From the NCBI GenBank assembly GCA_027320105.1, contig DAHVMA010000063.1:1-43544 (forward strand): a stretch of DNA of 43,544 bases. The letters are read 5' to 3'. The notes under the pieces are model-generated. The model saw nothing but the letters and a program-made list of their open reading frames with translations. It was not told the origin of the DNA and ran no database searches. The first letter of the stretch is position 1, and each line of letters starts with the position of its first letter. The position numbers were made by a program, and so were the translations under genes. This DNA comes from JAKAQB01 sp027320105 (lineage in GTDB: Bacteria; Actinomycetota; Acidimicrobiia; Acidimicrobiales; Palsa-688). Positions 20,402 through 29,408 of this stretch are shown here, piece after piece.

Positions 20402-22051
20402 ATGGCGGAGTTGGTGGAGCTCACCGGTGACCGCCTCAGCGTGGAGGAGGTCGTCGCGGTCGCCCGGGACAGGGTGCGGGTGGGCATATCGGAGGAGGCG
20501 TTGCGGCGGGTGCGGCTCGCCCGGGACGTCGTCGAGGCCGTCTTGGCCAGCGGCGAGGCGGTTTACGGTCTCAACACCGGGCTCGGCTCGTTCTACCGCT
20601 ATCGGATCCCGCCGGAGGACCTGGGCCGCTTCTCGTTCGCCACCATCGCCGACCAGACCTCCTCCTACGGCCGGCCGCTGCCGGCCGATGTCGTGCGGGC
20701 GATGATGGTGACCCGGGCGAACGGTATGGCCAAGGCGGGGGTCGGTGTGCGGCGCGAGTTGATCGAGCTGCTGGTCGAGTTGCTGAACCGTGACGTCGAC
20801 CCGGTGGTGCGCGAGGTGGGCTCTGTCGGCCAGGGTGACCTGTCGGAGATGTCCGACATCGGCAAGGTCCTGATCGGGATCGGGCGCGCCAGCGTCGGCG
20901 GGCGGGTGATGGACGGGCGGGCAGCGCTGCGCGCCGTCGGCCTCGAGCCGATCGAGTTGGCGGCGAAAGAAGCGCTCGCGCTCATCAGCGCCAACGGCGT
21001 GACGCTCGGCCGGGGGGCCCTCGTGCTCCACGACGTCGCCGATCTCGTCGACTGGTTGCAGGTCAGCTCGGCGCTCTCCCTCGAGGGGTTCGCCGCCAAC
21101 CTGTCGATCATCCATGCCGGCGCCGCCCGCCTCCAGCCCCAGATCGGCCTCAACACCGCCGCCGGGCGCCTGCGCGAGCTGCTCGAGGGCTCCTACCTCT
21201 GGGAGCCGGGCGCGGCCCGTAACCTGCAGGACCCGCTGTCGTTCCGCTGCGTGCCCCGCAGCCATGGCGCTCTTTACGACGCCCTCGCCTACAGCCGCCT
21301 CACCCTCGAGGCGGAGCTCAACGCGGCTAACGACAACCCGCTCGTCCTTGTCGACGAAGGCGTCATCGTCTCCGTCGGCAACTTCGACGTCTCGGGGGTC
21401 GCGATGGCATTCGACTTGTTGCGTCTCGCCATCGCCAACGCAGTCAAGGTGGGCAACGAGCGAGTCCACAAGCTGCTGTGGGAGCACTTCAGTGGCCTGC
21501 CGAGCGAGCTAGCCTTGGACCCGGGCCCGACCAATGGCCTCAAACCGATGGGCCGGTGGTGTGCGGCGCTGGCGGCCGAGTCCCGCTCGCTCGCCGATCC
21601 CGTCGTGCTCGACTACGACGGCCAGATCGCCGAGGGGATGGAGGACCAAGCGAGCATGGCGCCGCTGTCGGTGCGCCGCACCCACGAGCTGGTTTCGCTG
21701 GTGCACCGTTTCATCGCTCACGAGCTCATCATCGCCGCCCAGGCGATCGACATCCGGGGCCGGTGGCCGCTCGGGAAGGGCACGGCGCTCGCCTATGGGA
21801 CCGTGCGAGAGCACGTCTCGATGCTCACCGATGTGGCCACCTGGGACCCTGACATCGACGGTGTCGTCCGGGCCGTCGCCAGCGGCGAGCTGGGAGCCCG
21901 GGTGACACCAGGGGCCGGCGCCCGCCCCGAGTTGTCCTACCAGCACGGCCCCGGCTGGCTCCCCGAAGAAGACATCACCGACGACATCGCCATCCCGGGC
22001 CGATCACTCCCGCCGTCCACCGGGACGCCAGATCGGACGTCTCGACCCTGA
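20402..22051 (+). CDS. Aromatic amino acid ammonia-lyase homologue without MIO tripeptide
   Basis: The 549-residue protein follows the HAL/PAL/TAL fold throughout: VYGLNTGLGSF (mobile Tyr loop), QDPLSFRCVPRSHGAL, ETL-like LEAELNAANDNPLV, GNFDVSGVAMAFDLLRLAIA and AEGMEDQASMAPLS. The position that normally reads GSVGASGDLAPLAH reads GSVGQGDLSEMSDIG. The Ala-Ser-Gly that cyclises to the MIO electrophile is replaced by Gln-Gly, one residue shorter, so MIO cannot form. Histidine or tyrosine deamination by the normal mechanism is therefore unlikely. It may be a non-canonical lyase or mutase, or a binding protein. No hut genes are adjacent. ATG 20402 is chosen; a GTG at 20348 would add 18 unconserved residues. 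Confidence 0.85.
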   Translation: MAELVELTGDRLSVEEVVAVARDRVRVGISEEALRRVRLARDVVEAVLASGEAVYGLNTGLGSFYRYRIPPEDLGRFSFATIADQTSSYGRPLPADVVRAMMVTRANGMAKAGVGVRRELIELLVELLNRDVDPVVREVGSVGQGDLSEMSDIGKVLIGIGRASVGGRVMDGRAALRAVGLEPIELAAKEALALISANGVTLGRGALVLHDVADLVDWLQVSSALSLEGFAANLSIIHAGAARLQPQIGLNTAAGRLRELLEGSYLWEPGAARNLQDPLSFRCVPRSHGALYDALAYSRLTLEAELNAANDNPLVLVDEGVIVSVGNFDVSGVAMAFDLLRLAIANAVKVGNERVHKLLWEHFSGLPSELALDPGPTNGLKPMGRWCAALAAESRSLADPVVLDYDGQIAEGMEDQASMAPLSVRRTHELVSLVHRFIAHELIIAAQAIDIRGRWPLGKGTALAYGTVREHVSMLTDVATWDPDIDGVVRAVASGELGARVTPGAGARPELSYQHGPGWLPEEDITDDIAIPGRSLPPSTGTPDRTSRP

Positions 22052-22120
22052 TCATGCCGGATGTAGCATCGAACAGGTCTGTAGCCGGGATGCGCCCCGA
22101 CAGCCGCCTGCCACAACAGG

Positions 22121-22570
22121 TCACGCCCCAACCGGTCGCATGCCTCCCGATCCGACAAGTCCTCGCAGGATCAAGGCCATCATCGTGGCCATCACGTCCG
22201 GGGTCGGCGCGCCGCCGGCGCTGCCATCCCTCACCGGTAACACCGGGTTCTCGAACCGGACGCGCTGTACCACTACCAGACCTGCCCAAGCCCCCCAGCG
22301 GAGTCCAGTTCTTGGCGCCAGGGGGCGGTACCCCAGGGGTGCACCGAGGTGGTCGCCAGCCGCGATCCTCTCGCCGCCGGCGTCTCTGAAGCTGACGGTG
22401 GCGGTCAGCGCCTGGGGGCTACTGAAGGTGGGGGTGTAGGAGAGGCGGGCCTTGCCGCGACGGCCGCGGTCCCGGGAAGGGCGCTGAGCACGAGCGCCCC
22501 GACAACCAGGGCTGCAGCTGTCCGCGGCGCGGACGGCGGGAAGGGATCGGCCGGAGCGGACTCGCCTCAT
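22121..22570 (-). pseudogene. Frameshifted secreted protein, unknown
   Basis: On the minus strand an ATG at 22570 gives a basic start (MRRVRSGRSLPAVRAA). A shifted frame then provides a clear signal-peptide core and cleavage site (ALVVGALVLSALPGTAAVAA), and the first frame resumes as TFSSPQALTATVSFRDAGGE, then RIAAGDHLGAPLGYRPLAPR. The split suggests an exported protein with two compensating indels. The mature part is not recognised. The rest of 22052-22710 shows nothing else I can support. Confidence 0.4.
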
Positions 22571-22710
22571 CGGTCCCGCCCCTAGAGGTCCTCCTAGGTC
22601 AGCGGGCCGGCTGAGGAGCCCGAAGGGGGCCGACCAGCCCTACGTGCGCCGGCACCCACCTTCCCCGCAGCCGTGAGACACTGGGGGACGCTAGGCGAGG
22701 ACGGTGAGGC

Positions 22711-24405
22711 GTGGCGACTGGTCAGACCGGGATAGGGCATTCACACTGGTGGAGGTACCTCGCTGCGGGTGCGGGCGTCGTGGTGGTCCTGGCAGCGGCA
22801 GCGGTGGCCGCCGCCTCCATCATGGGCCGGCCCAGGGTTTCGGTGTCCGCTTCGGGCCGGGTGCTCGCCCAGGTCCGCGTGAGCGGTCTCGACGCCACAC
22901 TGACTGGCGTGCAGGCCACGAGCGCTGGTCGCGCGCTCGCCCTCGTCGCCGCTGACGGGGGGTTCGTGCCCGCCCATCGCCTCGCGCAGGGCCAGGAAGT
23001 GCGGATCACCGCCTCCGCTGCTTCGCCGTCGTGGTTGCGCTGGCTGGTCGGCCCTGGGGTCTCGGCCACCACGACCGTGCGGACCCCCGACGGGCCTCCC
23101 GCCCTCGCGGTCGTCCTTGCGTCGAGCGCCCGTAAGGTGCCGGTGCGCTTCGACCGGGCGGTGAGCGTGGTCGACTACCGCTTCCCCGGGAGCCCGTTGC
23201 AGGTGCTCGACCTCCGGTGGCCGGCCACCGAGGTCTACCTCTCCCCGCCGTCCGCCTCCGCCACCGGCTCGCTCCAGGTGTCGGCGGCCCCGGTCTCGTG
23301 GGAGGCCGTCGGCTCACATACGGTCACGGTGACATGGTTCGTGGCGCCTCCCGGCGGTGGACCGGTAGCGGCGGCCAGCCCCGCCCCGGGGAGCTCCACT
23401 GCCGCCCCGGACGCGCCGATCACCATCACCTTCTCCCAGCCAGTGGCCAAGCTCCTCGGCACCGCCAGGCCGTCCCTGTCGCCGACAGTGCCCGGAGTGT
23501 GGAGCCGGCCGGGACCCGACACGTTGAGGTTCACCCCGAGCGGCTTCGGCTTCGGACCCGACACCACGGTGACCGTCGGCTTCGACCGGGCCGTGTCGAT
23601 CCTCGGCGCCAGGGCCGCTGCCACGGCAGCGGCTTCGAGCAGCCAGAATGCGACCAGCAGCTACCGCTTCGTCGTGGGCCCGGGCTCGATCCTGCGCCTC
23701 GAGCAGATCCTTGCTGGCCTGCACTACCTGCCCTTGCGCTTCGTGCCCGCCCAGGGCGTCGTCGAGCCGACCACCGTCGCCGCGGAGGAGGCAACTATCT
23801 CGCACCCCCTCGCGGGCAGCTTCTCCTGGCGCTGGGCATCGACGCCAGCCAGCCTCCGGGCCGAGTGGATCGCCGGCTCGCCCAACCTGATACTGAAGGG
23901 CGCCCTGATGGCGTTCGACTCGACCCTGGGCAACTACGACGGCTATACGGTGGACGCCGCCACCGTCGCCCAGCTGGCGAATGCCTCGACCTGGAATGCG
24001 CTCCTCCAGGCCGCCGTTGCCCGTCGGAGCGATCCCAGCGGCTACTCCTACGTGCAGGTCAGCCAGGCGGCCCCCGAGAGCCTCACCCTGTGGGAGAACG
24101 GGTCGGTCGTGCTCACCTCACCAACCAACACCGGCATAGCTCAGGACCCGACCGCCAACGGCACCTTCCCGATCTACCTGCGCTACGTCCAGAGGTACAT
24201 GAACGGGACCAATCCCGACGGTTCCACGTACCACGACCTCGTGCACTGGATCAACTACTTCAACGGTGGCGACGCGGTGCATGGCTTCCTGCGGGCTTCC
24301 TACGGCGCACGCCAGAGCCTGGGCTGCGCCGAGCTCCCCATTGCCACCGCCCAGGTCGCTTTTGGCCATCTGGCCATCGGCGACCTGGTTACTGTCACCG
24401 GCTAG
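22711..24405 (+). CDS. L,D-transpeptidase (YkuD) with N-terminal anchor
   Basis: The 564-residue protein has an N-terminal signal anchor (WRYLAAGAGVVVVLAAAAVA, residues ~14-34). Two Ig-like beta domains follow (APITITFSQPVAKLLG is typical of the second). The C-terminal ~130 residues form a YkuD catalytic domain. The active-site block VHGFLRASYGARQSLGCAEL contains the HGxxxxxxxGxxxSxGC motif with the nucleophilic Cys. Such enzymes make 3-3 cross-links in actinobacterial peptidoglycan on the outer face of the membrane. GTG start after an A/G-rich leader. A 6-bp GC hairpin at 24414-24429 follows but has no U-tract. Flanked by unrelated genes. Confidence 0.9.
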   Translation: MATGQTGIGHSHWWRYLAAGAGVVVVLAAAAVAAASIMGRPRVSVSASGRVLAQVRVSGLDATLTGVQATSAGRALALVAADGGFVPAHRLAQGQEVRITASAASPSWLRWLVGPGVSATTTVRTPDGPPALAVVLASSARKVPVRFDRAVSVVDYRFPGSPLQVLDLRWPATEVYLSPPSASATGSLQVSAAPVSWEAVGSHTVTVTWFVAPPGGGPVAAASPAPGSSTAAPDAPITITFSQPVAKLLGTARPSLSPTVPGVWSRPGPDTLRFTPSGFGFGPDTTVTVGFDRAVSILGARAAATAAASSSQNATSSYRFVVGPGSILRLEQILAGLHYLPLRFVPAQGVVEPTTVAAEEATISHPLAGSFSWRWASTPASLRAEWIAGSPNLILKGALMAFDSTLGNYDGYTVDAATVAQLANASTWNALLQAAVARRSDPSGYSYVQVSQAAPESLTLWENGSVVLTSPTNTGIAQDPTANGTFPIYLRYVQRYMNGTNPDGSTYHDLVHWINYFNGGDAVHGFLRASYGARQSLGCAELPIATAQVAFGHLAIGDLVTVTG

Positions 24406-24552
24406 GGGGGCCTGCCGGGCAACCCCGGCGGCCAGCAGCTCAGGTCCTGAGCGGGAGGTACTTGACCAGGGTCTCCTTGCCCGCCAGCCCAGCCCCGGGC
24501 TTTCGTGGTGCTCCCATCCCCCCCACAACATTGTCAGTCAGACTAGCGGTAC

Positions 24553-24748
24553 TTACCGCATGAAAGCGTTTTCACGGGAAAGAGCCGTGAGCTTGAGCCC
24601 CGTCGCCACGGCCAAGGCCTCGACGCTGCGCTCGGCCTGGCAGAGCAGGTCGAGCAGCTCGATGCGCTTGGGGTGCACGACCACCTTGCCGATGCGCGCC
24701 AGCTGCTCGTAGAGGTCGGCGCGGCTGTCGGCTTGGGCCGAAGGCGGT
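24553..24748 (-). pseudogene. Truncated ArsR-family regulator
   Basis: The minus-strand frame reads SRADLYEQLARIGKVVVHPK, then RIELLDLLCQAERSVEALAV and ATGLKLTALSREN. This is the N-terminal half of an ArsR helix-turn-helix that usually continues TVSAHLQALRxAGLV. After the recognition-helix start the similarity ends, and TAA follows at 24553-24555. No start codon is seen in frame near the expected N-terminus. It lies just downstream of chrB on the same strand, so a regulator of the chromate or related stress unit has probably been lost. Confidence 0.75.
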
Positions 24749-24808
24749 GACGAACCCCGCCCTACGACGGGAGCACCTGGCGGCGACCGATCCTGGCACC
24801 GGCGCTTC

Positions 24809-25336
24809 TCATGGCCGCCCGCGAGCCTCGTAGACGTGCTCGGCGAAGGTCTCGAGCAGCTCGGCGCAGTCCTTGAGGTGCCGCTCGGCGAGGGTGGCCG
24901 AGGCGGCGCCGAAGAGGTCCTTCGCCCGCAGCTCCCGGCACCAGCGCCGCAGCCGGTCGACGTTCTGCTCCTCCTCGTCCAGCTCGGCGAGGGTGAACTT
25001 CTCCTTGCCGATCTCGCCGCGCAGCTCGGCCTCGGTCTTGTCGCACTCGGCGCAGAGCTCGACCCACTCCGCCTCCCGCTCAGCGGTGTAGAGCGCCTCG
25101 ATCGCCGCCAAGGTCTCCTCCGAGGTGCTCACCTCGAAGCACAGCGCCTGACCCCCCGAGCGCTTCACCAGCGCGACCGCCCGCTCCAGCCCCTCGTCGA
25201 AGGGGTCTCCGACCGGGACCGCCCACGTCGCCGACTGCAGCGCCACCGCCCCTACCCGGCGCAGCTCCCGCCACACGGCCACCCGGTGCCGGGACTCGTC
25301 GCCCGACAGCCGGTAGGTGAGAACCCGCCACGCCAT
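24809..25336 (-). CDS. chrB: Chromate resistance-associated ChrB-type protein
   Basis: The 175-residue protein begins AWRVLTYRLSGDESRHRVAV, then WRELRRVGAVALQSATWAVP. This is the N-terminal signature of ChrB, which senses chromate or couples its reduction to ChrA export. The remainder is an acidic, coiled-coil-rich region (EAEWVELCAECDKTEAELRG) with CAEC. The ChrB C-terminal enzymatic domain is absent and no chrA is in the window. Length matches the short ChrB class. The ATG overlaps a perfect inverted repeat and sits 7 bases from a TAGCAT -10, so the message is probably leaderless. Confidence 0.75.
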   Translation of the reverse strand: MAWRVLTYRLSGDESRHRVAVWRELRRVGAVALQSATWAVPVGDPFDEGLERAVALVKRSGGQALCFEVSTSEETLAAIEALYTAEREAEWVELCAECDKTEAELRGEIGKEKFTLAELDEEEQNVDRLRRWCRELRAKDLFGAASATLAERHLKDCAELLETFAEHVYEARGRP

Positions 25337-25352
25337 GTAACGAATGCTACAT
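25335..25352. promoter_or_regulatory. ATGTA-N8-TACAT inverted repeat at chrB start
   Basis: ATGTA (25335-25339) and TACAT (25348-25352) are perfect inverted arms with an 8-base spacer. The site covers the chrB start codon and lies 80 bases before uppP. It is a plausible ArsR- or ChrB-type operator between divergent genes. Confidence 0.5.
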
Positions 25353-25432
25353 CCCAACGGTGGAGTCTGTGCTACGTTCGGCCGGCCAGTTGCTCGAGAG
25401 AGCCGCTCCGACCGGCGGCGAGGAGATCGCCC

Positions 25433-26458
25433 ATGCTGCTTGGCGCCGCCCACGGCGTGTACCACATGAACTACTTCCAGGCCATCGTCATCGGCCTTAT
25501 CCAAGGGCTCACCGAGCTGTTCCCGATCTCGAGCCTCGGCCACACCGTGCTCATCCCGTCGTGGATCGGCGGCTCCTGGGGCACCCTCGTCACCCAGGAG
25601 TCCCAATCCGAAAGCCCGTACCTGGCCTTCATCGTCGGGCTGCACCTGGCCACCGCGGTCGTCCTGCTCGGCTTCTACGCCCGGGAATGGGCTCGGCTGA
25701 TCGCCGGGTTCTTTCGCAGCCTCGTCCGCCGCCGGGTCGCCACCTACGACGAGCGGCTGGCCTGGCTGATCGTGATCGCCACCGTCCCGGTCGGCGCGCT
25801 CGGGCTGATCTTCGAGCACGACTTCCGGGTCCTGTTCGCCAAGCCGCTCGCCGCCGCCATCTTCCTCATGGCCAACGGTGCCATCCTGCTCGCCGGCGAG
25901 TGGTTCCACCGCCACCCTCGCCCGACCCGGATCCCCGCCGCCGTCCAAGGTGGCCTCGCCGCGCGTTTCGAGATCCCCGAACATGCCGCCTCGTCGCCCT
26001 CTGTGTCACGCTCCGCGGCCCGTCGCCTGCGCGACGACCGCATCGTCCCCATGGACGAAGATGCCGAACGCCAGCTCGCCGGCTTCGGGGTCCCGAGCGC
26101 GGCGATCGTCGGCGCGGCCCAGGCGCTCGCCCTGCTGGCAGGGATCAGCCGGGAGGGCGTGGCCATGGTCGGCGGCATGTACCGCGGCCTCAACCGGGAG
26201 AACGCCCTGCGCTTCTCCTTCTTGCTCTCGACGCCGGTCATCTTCGCCGCCGGCGCTCTCAAGGTTCCCGACCTCCTCGGCCACCTCGGCAACGGCATCA
26301 GAGGTCAGGTCGTGGCCGGAAGCCTCGCCGCCGCCGCGACGTCCCTCTTCGCGGTCTTCTTCTTGTCGCGCTACTTCAAGACGAGGACTCTCTACCCCTT
26401 CGCCGCCTACTCGGTCCTCTTCGGCGCCGTCTCGGCGGTCCGCTTCGGGATCTTCTGA
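25433..26458 (+). CDS. uppP: Undecaprenyl-diphosphate phosphatase
   Basis: A 341-residue polytopic protein of the BacA/UppP family, which recycles the undecaprenyl carrier for cell wall synthesis. Motif 1 QGLTELFPISSLGHT (usual QGxTEFLPVSSTGH) and motif 2 LAGISREGVAMVGGMYRGL (usual PGxSRSG) are visible. The residue after the catalytic Arg is Glu rather than Ser. A ~50-residue hydrophilic insertion (residues ~160-215) separates the two halves, making it longer than the common ~270-280. GAGGAGAT lies six bases before ATG 25433; an ATG at 25466 (MNYFQAIVIG) is the alternative start. Confidence 0.88.
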   Translation: MLLGAAHGVYHMNYFQAIVIGLIQGLTELFPISSLGHTVLIPSWIGGSWGTLVTQESQSESPYLAFIVGLHLATAVVLLGFYAREWARLIAGFFRSLVRRRVATYDERLAWLIVIATVPVGALGLIFEHDFRVLFAKPLAAAIFLMANGAILLAGEWFHRHPRPTRIPAAVQGGLAARFEIPEHAASSPSVSRSAARRLRDDRIVPMDEDAERQLAGFGVPSAAIVGAAQALALLAGISREGVAMVGGMYRGLNRENALRFSFLLSTPVIFAAGALKVPDLLGHLGNGIRGQVVAGSLAAAATSLFAVFFLSRYFKTRTLYPFAAYSVLFGAVSAVRFGIF

Positions 26459-26546
26459 CCCAGATCGACCTAGACCTGATCGGCCATCCGGCACGGCGGG
26501 TCTCCCGTCGGCCCCGAGGAAACCCCCGCGTCCTCACCCGGCCGGA

Positions 26547-26850
26547 GTGCCGCATAGTTTCGCGGTCGTGCCGCCGCAAACGCCGAGCGAGCTCATCTAG
26601 TCGATCGCCGTCGACGTTTACGGCACCGACGAGCAGCTCACGGCGTTCCTCTCGGCCTTCTCCGAGGAGGTGCGTGTGCCGTTCCCGGCCACGGTGTTGG
26701 ACCTTCCGGTCGAGGTCCTGGTCTTCGACGCCGAGGGACGAGCGCCGTGGGTTCGTCGCCCGCCGCGGTCGCGAGGACAAGCGCGCCGGCGCGGTGTCGC
26801 TCATCGACGTGCACTTCGAGCCCGGAACGGTCGCGGCCTGGCTGCCATGA
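26547..26850 (+). pseudogene. Broken small conserved protein
   Basis: The frame reads TPSELI, then TAG (26598-26600), then AVDVYGTDEQLTAFLSAFSE and EVRVPFPATVLDLPVEVLVF. Near 26737 it shifts to ERRGFVARRGREDKRAGAVS and LIDVHFEPGTVAAWLP. Assembled it matches an actinobacterial small protein family often annotated as calcium-binding, of no known activity. One in-frame stop and a two-base loss break it. Its end overlaps the start of the TOTE-type gene (ATGA), so these were probably once an operon. Confidence 0.7.
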
Positions 26851-29107
26851 CTGAGAACCCAGGCGCGGTGGCCGCCGAGGTCCAGCGTCTGCGGGCGGAG
26901 CTGGCGGCGGCGCGAGCGGAGATCGCTCGGCTGCAGGAGGGCAATCAACGCCTGCGGGCAGCCCCGGTCGAGCCGGCTGCGCCCGAGCGGGGCTGGATGG
27001 GGGCGCATCGCTCCGAGCGTGCCCCGAGGCTGTTCCCCGCTGACGAGGTGGGCGTGGTGGATGCCACCTCCGCCCGCGAGGACAAGTCCGCCTCTTCCTG
27101 GCGCTGTTCGCCGGCCGGGCCGACGTCTACGCCGAGCGCTGGGAGAACCCGTCCACCAGGCGGTCCGGGTGGTCGCCGGTGACCCTCGACGGGCGCCGCC
27201 CCCAGGGCCTTCGCCGCTACGCCCCGTTGGACGACGCAGTGCTCGGCGCGCACCTCTCGGGGCGCGTCACGGCGGGCGTGTACCCGCTGATCGACGGCGA
27301 CCGCTGCTGGTTCCTCGCCTGCGACTTCGACAAGGGCACCTGGGGCCCTCGACGCGTTGGCGTTCCTCGAGGTCCGCGACGACGTCGGCGTGCCGGCCTG
27401 CCTCGAGCGGTCACGCTCGGGCAACGGCGCGCACGTCTGGGTGTTCTTCGACGAGCCGGTCGAGGCTGCCGTCGCACGCCGGCTCGGCACCGGGCTGTTG
27501 CGTGAGACGATGGCGGTCCGCGCCGAGGTGGACCTCACGAGCTACGACCGGCTCTTCCCCTCCCAGGACTTCGTGCCGCAGAAGGGGTTCGGGAACCTGA
27601 TCGCCCTCCCGCTCCAGGGCACCTCCCGCAAGCAAGCCAACACGGTCTTCCTCGACCCGGCGTCGATGACGGCCTGGCCCGACCAGTGGGCTTTCCTCTC
27701 GGCGGTCCGGCCCCGCCGGTGGTCACCGCCACCCTCGAGGCGATGCTGGCGGTCGACCGGATCGGCCTGCCCCCGGCGCTCGTCGCCTCGCTCAAGCACC
27801 TCGCCTCGTTGCACAACCCCGAGCTCCACCAGCGCGAGCAGCTCCGGCTCTCGACGTGGAACACCCCGAGGATGGTCCGCTGCTACGACGAGGACCTCGA
27901 CCGCCTCTACCTCCCCCGGGGCTTGCTCGACGACGCCGCAAGGGTCGTCGAAGCAGCCGGCAGCCGCCTCGAGGTCGACGACCGGCGCCCGACGGCCCCG
28001 GTCCTGGAGCTCAGCTTCACCGGCGAGCTCAGCGCCGCCCAGACCGACGCCGTCGCGACGCTCGCCAACCACGACCTCGGCCTCCTCGTGGCGCCGGCGG
28101 GTGCGGGCAAGACCGTCATGGCCTGCGCGCTCATCGCCCGCCTCGCCACGCCGACCCTCGTCCTGGTGCACACCAAGCCCCTCGCCGAGCAGTGGCGCCG
28201 ACGGCTCGGCGACCTGCTCGGCCTGAAGCGGCGCGAGATCGGCCAGCTCGGTGCCGGACGGACCCGCCGCAGCGGGATCGTCGACCTCGTCACCCTCCAG
28301 ACCCTGGCCCGCCACGACGACGCTGCCGAGGTCTTCTGTGGCTACGGGCTCGTCGTTGTCGACGAATGCCACCACCTGCCGGCGGTGACCTTCGAGCGCT
28401 GCGTCCGCGTCGCCACCAACCGCCGCTTCATTGGCCTCACCGCCACCCCCCGCCGACATGATGCCCTCGAAGGCATCCTCCATATGCAACTCGGGCCGAT
28501 CCGGCACACGATGAGCGACGACGCCACGATGGCGCTCACCCGCCGGGACCTCGTCGTCCACGACACCCTCACCGACCCCGACGCGCCCGAGGACGCCGGA
28601 GTCCAGACCATTCTCGGCCTGGTGGCCGCCGACACCGAGCGCACCCACCAGATCTGCGAAGACGTCGCCGACGCCCACCGTCGGGGACGCAACGTCCTCG
28701 TCTTCACCGACCGCACCGAGCACCTCGAAGCCCTCCGGGCCGAGCTCAGCGGCCGCCACGGCCTCGACCCGGCCGTGCTCAAGGGGGGCACCGGGAAGAA
28801 ACGGCACGCGGCGGTCCTCGACGAGCTGTGCACGAGCGACGTCCCGATCCTCCTCCTCGCCACCGGCGCCTACCTCGGCGAAGGCTTCGACCTCCCCACC
28901 CTCGACACCTTGTTCCTGGCCTTCCCGATCTCGGGGCGCAGCCGGGTCGTCCAGTACGTCGGGCGCGTCACCCGCCCCCTGCCGGACAAGACCAGCGTCG
29001 AGGTCCACGACTACCACGACACCCTCCACCCGCTGCTGCGTCGCATGCACCAGCGCCGCCTCGCCGCCTTGAAGAGCATCGGGTTCGTCCCGACCGCGCC
29101 GGCGTGA
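26847..29107 (+). pseudogene. TOTE-type primase-helicase with three frameshifts
   Basis: Read across three frame changes, this is one ~750-residue protein. It has an N-terminal coiled coil (VQRLRAELAAARAEIARLQE) and an archaeo-eukaryotic primase domain with FLACDFDKGTW (DxD) and SGNGAHVWVFFDEPV (sxH). An SF2 helicase follows with Walker A APAGAGKT, DECHH Walker B, LTATPRRHD and VGRVTRPLPDK. This order is typical of the TOTE family of conflict-system proteins. Frameshifts: a G lost near 27088, a G gained near 27341 (TGGGG), and one base missing near 27710. The helicase half (from 27686) is intact and could be translated alone. The three indels in one gene suggest decay, but homopolymer errors cannot be excluded. 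Confidence 0.78.
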
Positions 29108-29247
29108 CCCCGCCTCGTCGGGCACCCCGGGTGCACGCTCCAGCGAGAACCCGACCGCCGCTGCCCACCGGGCGTCTGGTCCGCCGGCATGCGCCCCAGC
29201 CAGCGGCCACGTCAACGAACGGCACCGGCTCCTCGCAACCGGTGGAC

Positions 29248-29253
29248 TATAAT
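29248..29253 (+). promoter_or_regulatory. TATAAT -10 box of toxin-antitoxin unit
   Basis: A perfect TATAAT lies 8 bases before the antitoxin ATG. Transcription would start within one to three bases of the ATG, so the message is probably leaderless. Confidence 0.65.
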
Positions 29254-29261
29254 TCTAGTCG

Positions 29262-29402
29262 ATGACAACGCTGCCGCTGTCCGAGGTCAAGGCCAGGCTG
29301 TCCGAGATCGCCGAAGAGGTGGCGGCCACCCACGAGCGGGTCCGGATCACCAAGAACGGGCGCGCGTACGTGGTGCTCGTTGCCGGGCGCCAGCGCCCGT
29401 AG
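29262..29402 (+). CDS. Truncated Phd/YefM-type antitoxin
   Basis: The 46-residue product MTTLPLSEVKARLSEIAEEV, then AATHERVRITKNGRAYVVLV, ends after AGRQRP. It is the Phd/YefM DNA-binding domain with its (V/I)TKNGR hallmark. Family members continue for ~35 more residues (A-x-x-D/E-x-x-S/A-L-E...), which form the disordered arm that covers the toxin. That arm is missing: TAG falls at 29400-29402, right after the DNA-binding domain. The toxin starts six bases later. The protein could still bind the operator but probably not neutralise the toxin by the normal route. Confidence 0.85.
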   Translation: MTTLPLSEVKARLSEIAEEVAATHERVRITKNGRAYVVLVAGRQRP

Positions 29403-29408
29403 TCGCCG

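Noticed and set aside
24414..24429. Rho-independent terminator after the L,D-transpeptidase
   Set aside because: A 6-bp GC stem with a 4-base loop exists, but no T-run follows, so it is not called as a terminator.
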